NCBI GenBank assembly: GCA_937895785.1
Contig: CALBKW010000087.1
Span: forward strand, 1 to 9,815
DNA length: 9,815 bases
Direction: 5' to 3'
Origin: an uncultured Candidatus Melainabacteria bacterium
Lineage (GTDB): Bacteria > Cyanobacteriota > Vampirovibrionia > Gastranaerophilales > Gastranaerophilaceae
The stretch's first letter is position 1, and each line of letters opens with the position of its first letter. The notes under the pieces were generated by a model. That model was not told the origin of the DNA. It searched no databases and saw only the letters and a list, made by a program, of their open reading frames with translations. The translations under genes were made by a program, and so were the position numbers. Shown here in pieces: positions 5,960 through 9,815 of the stretch.

Positions 5960-5986
5960 CATGATTTTGCATGAAATTGCCCTTTT
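5960..5986 (-). promoter_or_regulatory. Upstream element shared by the two phosphoesterase genes (N2 copy)
   Basis: The minus strand reads AAAAGGGCAA (5986 to 5977), 13 nt, then CATG (5963 to 5960), followed by ACTTTATTAATATAT. It has the same layout as the copy upstream of N1, and a GTTTA lies just in front of it in both. This copy also sits in the divergent region about 50 nt upstream of the plus-strand -10 box, so it could affect the neighbouring operon too. Confidence 0.45.
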
Positions 5987-6031
5987 ATGTAAACCATGTT
6001 AACAAATCTTAAGCCCCATTTTATTTGTTTG

Positions 6032-6040
6032 TGATATAAT
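6032..6040 (+). promoter_or_regulatory. Extended -10 promoter for the tkt-ftsEX operon
   Basis: TGATATAAT (6032-6040) is a perfect extended -10 box (TGnTATAAT). No TTGACA-like -35 lies at 16-18 nt, which is typical of promoters that rely on the extended -10. Transcription would start near 6047, giving a leader of about 25 nt that contains AAGGAG (6059-6064). Confidence 0.7.
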
Positions 6041-6071
6041 ATATCTAAAGGAAGATATAAGGAGAAAATTA

Positions 6072-7025
6072 ATGTTAACAGTAAACAAAAAAGAACGTAA
6101 ATCAATCCGTGCAGCCTATGGTAAAGCTTTAGCAGAAGTAGGTAGAGAAAATAAAAATGTAGTTGTACTTGACTCAGACTTAGCTGGTTCAACTCAAACA
6201 GCAATTTTCGCAAAAGAATTTCCAGACAGATGGTTCGATTGCGGTATTGCAGAAGCAGATATGACAACAACAGCAGTTGGTTTAGCAACAGTTGGTAAAA
6301 TCCCATTCATTTCTAGCTTTGCAGTATTTGCTACAGGCAGAAACTATGACCAAGTTAGAAATGGTATTTGTTACGCTGGTTTCAACGTTAAAGTTGTAGG
6401 TACTCACGGCGGTATTACTGTTGGCGAAGATGGCGCTACTCACCAATCATTAGAAGATGTTTCTTTAATGCGTGGTATTCCTGGAATGCAAGTTTTAGTT
6501 CCTTCTGATTGCGCAGAAATGAATGCTGCTGTAAAATATGCAGCTAACCACTTTGGTCCAGTTTACATCCGTGTTCCTCGTTCAAATGTACCTGATGTAT
6601 TTGAAGAAGGTCACAAATTCGATATGACAAAAGCTGTTGTATTAAAAGAAGGTAAAGATGTAACAATTGTTACTAACGGTGAAACTACAGCGGAAGTAAT
6701 CGAAGCTTCTGAAATTCTTGCAAAACAAGGTATTGATGTAGAAATCGTTCACATGCCAATGGTAAAACCAATGGACAAAACAACAGTTATTGAATCAGCT
6801 AAGAAAACAGGTTTTGTAATCACAGTTGAAAACCACTCTGTAATTGGTGGCGTTGGTTCTGCTGTATGTGAAGTTCTTTCTGAATCTCATCCAGTACCTG
6901 TTCACAGATTAGGTGTTCAAGATACATTCGGTCAATCTGGTGATTTCGACAACTTGATGAAACACTACCGCTTGAACTCTACTGAATTAGCAGAAGATAT
7001 TACAAAATTAATGGAATTAAAATAA
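6072..7025 (+). CDS. Transketolase, C-terminal subunit (split form)
   Basis: This 317-residue protein carries the pyrimidine-binding and C-terminal domains of transketolase, which moves two-carbon units between sugar phosphates in the pentose phosphate pathway using thiamine diphosphate. The sequence DCGIAEADM holds the catalytic Glu61 that activates the cofactor, and GEDGATHQSLEDVSLMR (118-134) is the family active-site segment with His124. The C-terminal domain starts near 185 and includes ENHSVIGGVGSAVCE (253-267). The length matches the C-terminal half of split transketolases. The N-terminal subunit, which binds the diphosphate, is usually the gene just upstream but is absent here, where the upstream neighbour is divergent. 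The start has AAGGAG 7 nt upstream and a good extended -10 promoter. The stop is one base before ftsE, so the two are cotranscribed. Close relatives (DXS, pyruvate dehydrogenase beta) fit less well. Confidence 0.92.
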   Translation: MLTVNKKERKSIRAAYGKALAEVGRENKNVVVLDSDLAGSTQTAIFAKEFPDRWFDCGIAEADMTTTAVGLATVGKIPFISSFAVFATGRNYDQVRNGICYAGFNVKVVGTHGGITVGEDGATHQSLEDVSLMRGIPGMQVLVPSDCAEMNAAVKYAANHFGPVYIRVPRSNVPDVFEEGHKFDMTKAVVLKEGKDVTIVTNGETTAEVIEASEILAKQGIDVEIVHMPMVKPMDKTTVIESAKKTGFVITVENHSVIGGVGSAVCEVLSESHPVPVHRLGVQDTFGQSGDFDNLMKHYRLNSTELAEDITKLMELK

Positions 7026-7026
7026 A

Positions 7027-7701
7027 ATGATACAGTTACGCTCGGTAACAAAAAAATATAAAAATAAATACGCCCTAAAAAGCGTAGATCTAGACATTTT
7101 ATCAGGTGAATTTGTATTCATCGTTGGTAAGTCTGGTGCTGGTAAATCAACATTGATAAAAATGCTTTACAAAGAAGAAACTCCTTCTTCTGGTACAGTA
7201 ATTATCGGTGGTATCAACATAGCAAACTTACCTCCAGAAAAAGTGCCTAACTTAAGACGTTGCATGGGTATCGTATTCCAAGATTATAAATTACTTCAAA
7301 ATCAAACTGTATACGATAACGTTGCTTACGTAATCAGAACTTTGGGTATAAGCTCAAAAGAAGTTCATGCCAGAGTTACAGGCGCTCTAAAGGTTGTAGG
7401 ACTTATTGATAAAATGAAAGCTAGACCTAACGAACTTTCAGGTGGTGAACAACAACGTGTAAGTATCGCAAGAGCTATCGTAAACGGTCCACCTCTTTTG
7501 ATTGCCGACGAACCTACAGGTAACTTAGACCCTAAAAACTCTTTGGAAGTTATGCAAATTTTGGATCAAATTAACCAAAGAGGTATTACGGTTATCGTAT
7601 CTACTCACGACCGCAATATGGTTGACTACTTTAGAAAACGTGTAATTACGCTTGATAATGGTGAAATTATTCGTGATGTTCAGGACGGTACTTATGAATA
7701 A
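7027..7701 (+). CDS. ftsE: Cell division ATP-binding protein FtsE
   Basis: FtsE is the cytoplasmic ATPase of the FtsEX complex, a type VII ABC system that works by mechanotransmission and activates peptidoglycan hydrolases at the division site. The 224 residues show Walker A GKSGAGKST (34-42), Q-loop VFQDYKLL (Gln85), signature LSGGEQQRVSIARA (137-150), Walker B LLIADEP with catalytic Glu162, D-loop GNLD and switch His194. The length is normal for FtsE. The VFQDYKLL Q-loop and the ftsX gene right behind it separate FtsE from other LolD-like ATPases. It begins one base after the transketolase stop and has no clear Shine-Dalgarno of its own (only a weak GGA 11 nt upstream), so translation is probably coupled to the transketolase gene. 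Confidence 0.94.
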   Translation: MIQLRSVTKKYKNKYALKSVDLDILSGEFVFIVGKSGAGKSTLIKMLYKEETPSSGTVIIGGINIANLPPEKVPNLRRCMGIVFQDYKLLQNQTVYDNVAYVIRTLGISSKEVHARVTGALKVVGLIDKMKARPNELSGGEQQRVSIARAIVNGPPLLIADEPTGNLDPKNSLEVMQILDQINQRGITVIVSTHDRNMVDYFRKRVITLDNGEIIRDVQDGTYE

Positions 7702-8605
7702 TTCAAAAGCTCAAAAGTTAAAAAAGAAAGTTAAAAATCATATTCCAAAAGACTGGTTAACTGAAATCAGAATCGTTTATCGTATGTCTGTAGAAATTTT
7801 TAACGACATCAAAAGAACAGGGTTAATAAATTTAGCTATTATTACAACTATGGCTGCAATTTTAACTTTGTTTGGAGCTTTGCTTAGAACAACTCTTTCT
7901 GTATCATCATTCGCACATGAGTTGGGTAATGTACTTGAGATTTCGGTATATTTAAAATCTAATGCTGATGCAAACATTGTTGCAGAAAGAATCAAAGAGT
8001 TTGAACACGTTGAAAAAGTAAAAATTATTCCAAAAGAAAAATCGTGGTCTGATTTAAAACGAGAACTTGATATTTCTGATATTGACAATCCACTACCAGA
8101 TACATTGCACGTAAAGGTTGATAAACCAGAAAACACAAACGAAGTATTCGGAAAGATTAAATCACTATCGGTTGTTGAAGATATGAGCTATGCTCAAGAC
8201 TTGGCTAAGAAAATTCAAGTATTGAACAAGGTCGTAAATACAACAACTGTAATCGTTGTAATCATTGTAGCGATACTGACTATAACAATCATTAATAATA
8301 CAATTCAGCTTGTAATTCAGTCGAGAAAAGATGAAATTGAAATTATGCGCCTTATGGGTGTAAGCAACTGGTACATTAGAATACCGTTAATTATGCAAGG
8401 TGCATTGTATGGTTTCGTAGGCGCACTTATCGCATTAGTTCCTATTGATATCGTACAAAACATGTTGAATAATATTCATAAATTCTTTGTAATTCCATCA
8501 CCAGTATTCGCTGGAAACATTGTAATTATTGCAACAATTGTAATGGGCATTGCATTCGGTGCTGGTGGAAGTTTCTTATCAATCAAAAAACACTTACAAG
8601 TATAA
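7694..8605 (+). CDS. ftsX: Cell division protein FtsX
   Basis: FtsX is the membrane partner of FtsE and passes the ATPase motion to cell-wall hydrolases or their adaptors outside the membrane. The 303 residues show the FtsX layout. A basic cytoplasmic N-terminus is followed by TM1 (about 43-64), a large external domain (about 75-175, with the SVYLKSNAD segment typical of FtsX), TM2 (about 183-205), a cytoplasmic loop SRKDEIEIMRLMGVSNWYIR, TM3 (about 232-253) and TM4 (about 274-296). That loop is the family hallmark. The start at 7694 overlaps the end of ftsE by 8 nt (ATGAATAA) and has AGGA 8 nt upstream. An in-frame ATG at 7652 would give an implausible extension inside ftsE. No hydrolase gene is seen next door. 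Confidence 0.93.
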   Translation: MNNSKAQKLKKKVKNHIPKDWLTEIRIVYRMSVEIFNDIKRTGLINLAIITTMAAILTLFGALLRTTLSVSSFAHELGNVLEISVYLKSNADANIVAERIKEFEHVEKVKIIPKEKSWSDLKRELDISDIDNPLPDTLHVKVDKPENTNEVFGKIKSLSVVEDMSYAQDLAKKIQVLNKVVNTTTVIVVIIVAILTITIINNTIQLVIQSRKDEIEIMRLMGVSNWYIRIPLIMQGALYGFVGALIALVPIDIVQNMLNNIHKFFVIPSPVFAGNIVIIATIVMGIAFGAGGSFLSIKKHLQV

Positions 8606-8607
8606 AA

Positions 8608-9408
8608 ATGAACAACGAAACAGCTAAGCTTATAAACAATTTAAAGAATGTTCCTGCTATGCCTAACGTGGTTATACAGGCACTTAATATTGTAAAAGAC
8701 CCTAATTCTAGCATCAAAGACTTGGGAGATATTATCAGCTATGACCAATCTTTAAGCTTAAAAGTTTTGAATTTGGTAAATTCAGCATATTACGGTTTTG
8801 CCCAACAAATTACGTCTATAACAAGAGCACTTGCTTTGTTGGGAATGAATCAAGCTAAAAATATTATTGTAGCTGTAGCAATGAAACCAATGTTTTCATC
8901 TGAAGAAAACAAAGAGCTTTGGAAGCATTCAATAACCGCCGCTGTTGGTTGTGAATATATTGCATCTTATTTAAATATCATGGATTCAGAAGAAGCGTTT
9001 GTAATTGGCTTTTTACATGATATTGGTAAAATTATTCTTAATATGCAAGATAAAACCGCACTAAACAAGATTAAAGAACTAGTTGCAAACGGTAGCGATG
9101 TAATTGAAGCTGAAAGAATGTTCTTCGGCACAGACCACGCAGAAGTAGGCGCAGAACTTGCTAAAAAATGGCAACTTCCTATCTTGCTAACAAATGTTAT
9201 AAAATATCACCACACTCCAAATTTAGCATCAGTACCTAAAGAATGTTCTTTAGTTTACCTTGTTGACAAATTAATCCAAGACGGCTTTAATGGAGATGTA
9301 AACTTAGATTATGTTAAAAACTTAAATCTTAAACTTGACCAACCTTCAATTTTAAGAGATAGTATTTTAAGAAAAGCAGATATATTAATTAGTGAATTAT
9401 CATCGTAA
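8608..9408 (+). CDS. HDOD-domain signalling protein
   Basis: This 266-residue protein is almost entirely one HDOD domain, a relative of the HD phosphohydrolase fold used as a scaffold or effector in bacterial signalling and sometimes linked to cyclic-di-GMP or motility circuits. The family start LPAMPNVVIQALNIVKD-like pattern (VPAMPNVV, 15-22) is present. It is followed by SYDQSLSLKVLNLVNSAYYG (44-63), TRALALLGMNQAKNI, and the HD-like part with His107, GFLHDIGK (His137, Asp138), DHAEVGAELAKKW (His177) and KYHH (His201, His202). Most metal-ligand positions of the HD fold are thus retained; HDOD proteins as a family are usually not proven enzymes. It starts 2 nt after ftsX with no clear RBS, implying translational coupling. 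The receiver-like gene follows after 14 nt. Confidence 0.9.
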   Translation: MNNETAKLINNLKNVPAMPNVVIQALNIVKDPNSSIKDLGDIISYDQSLSLKVLNLVNSAYYGFAQQITSITRALALLGMNQAKNIIVAVAMKPMFSSEENKELWKHSITAAVGCEYIASYLNIMDSEEAFVIGFLHDIGKIILNMQDKTALNKIKELVANGSDVIEAERMFFGTDHAEVGAELAKKWQLPILLTNVIKYHHTPNLASVPKECSLVYLVDKLIQDGFNGDVNLDYVKNLNLKLDQPSILRDSILRKADILISELSS

Positions 9409-9422
9409 AAGAGGCAAATATT

Positions 9423-9815
9423 ATGTATTCAGGAACAAATGTAATTTTAGTAACAAATAATGAATCTATGATTGGCTTGTTAAGCTCAGAGTTAGTTCAA
9501 TTAAGAAACATTGATAGTATTTTAATCAGAAATTATCAAAATACTCTTGAAACAATTGAATCAGAAAAACCACAAGCTATTATTATAAACTGTCAAAATT
9601 CAATGGAAGAACCTTTCTGTTTGGATTTAATCAGAAAAATTAAAGAAATTACATCAATTCCAATTATTTTGCTTGTTGAAACTTACAACCCAACATTTAT
9701 TAAAATTGCAAACAAAAACGGTATCAGCGATGTTTTATCAATTCAATATGGTAACTCAGAAATCTTAATGAGAACTATTTGGAGTTTGCAAAAAAATGAA
9801 TTACGTCAACAAAAC
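9423..9815 (+). CDS. Degenerate receiver-domain protein (pseudo-receiver), partial at 3' end
   Basis: The frame is open from the ATG at 9423 to the window end (131 codons), with GAGG 8 nt upstream and 14 nt after the HDOD stop. The pattern is that of a response-regulator receiver: VILVTNNES, then a helix, then KPQAIIINCQNS, LDLIRKIKEITSIPIILLVE, and ANKNGISDVLSIQYGNSEILMRTI. Each key position has changed. The acidic pair is Asn12-Asn13, the phosphoacceptor Asp falls at Asn56 or Cys57, the Thr/Ser at the end of strand 4 is Val85, and the Lys before the conserved Pro is Ile107 (Pro is Gln108). Phosphorylation by a histidine kinase is therefore not expected. The domain may act by protein-protein contact, possibly with the HDOD protein before it. 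Any output domain lies outside the window. Confidence 0.75.
   Translation, partial: MYSGTNVILVTNNESMIGLLSSELVQLRNIDSILIRNYQNTLETIESEKPQAIIINCQNSMEEPFCLDLIRKIKEITSIPIILLVETYNPTFIKIANKNGISDVLSIQYGNSEILMRTIWSLQKNELRQQN

Noticed and set aside
5959..6306. Leucine-rich minus-strand frame across the transketolase start
   Set aside because: It is the antisense shadow of the transketolase gene and its promoter region, with low-complexity Leu/Tyr content and no RBS support.
7652..7693. Upstream ATG for ftsX giving 14 extra residues
   Set aside because: It lies deep inside ftsE, lacks an RBS, and the extension is not FtsX-like. The ATG at 7694 has AGGA at 8 nt and a normal FtsX start.

Overview
The window is AT-rich, with TTA/AAA-heavy codon use. 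It carries glgC, a split transketolase half, a cyanobacterial-type ftsEX block, and a pseudopilin starting KAF-TLAEVLLVVAIIG. That pilin style and gene mix best fit a gut non-photosynthetic relative of cyanobacteria (Gastranaerophilales / Melainabacteria / Vampirovibrionia). This is an inference from protein style; there is no rRNA to confirm it.

Layout. (1) Positions 1-937, plus strand: the 3' end of glgC (glycogen synthesis), then a membrane-anchored thioredoxin-like protein. The ribosome binding site of the second gene lies inside a perfect 18-bp hairpin between the two. (2) Positions 938-1318: about 380 bases without a credible gene. It holds a minus-strand intrinsic terminator with no gene in front of it, a dispersed-type palindromic repeat, and a 38-bp perfect palindrome that probably ends the minus-strand genes. 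(3) Positions 1319-5913, minus strand: a small orphan protein, a 5'-nucleotidase-family phosphoesterase (N1), a type IV pilin-like protein with its own good promoter, and a second phosphoesterase paralogue (N2) with a strong terminator. N1 and N2 share an N-terminal tag, lack signal peptides, and share a short upstream element at nearly the same distance from the start codon. (4) Positions 5914-6071: a divergent promoter region. (5) Positions 6072-9815, plus strand: a tight operon of the transketolase C-terminal subunit, ftsE, ftsX, an HDOD-domain protein, and a receiver-like protein that runs off the end. Gaps are 1, -8, 2 and 14 nt.

How the genes may work together. FtsE and FtsX form the division-linked ABC-type complex that controls peptidoglycan hydrolases. 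The HDOD protein and the receiver-like protein behind them look like a regulatory pair. The receiver-like protein has lost the residues needed for phosphotransfer, so it is a pseudo-receiver. N1 and N2 probably hydrolyse nucleotides or other phosphoesters; nucleotide-derived pentose could feed the transketolase step, but the sequence does not show this link. I found no tRNA, rRNA, CRISPR array, transposase or integrase. The points most worth a second look are the hairpin-buried RBS, the paired phosphoesterases with their shared tag and upstream element, the ftsEX-HDOD-pseudoreceiver operon, and the possible small transcript in the gene-poor region.
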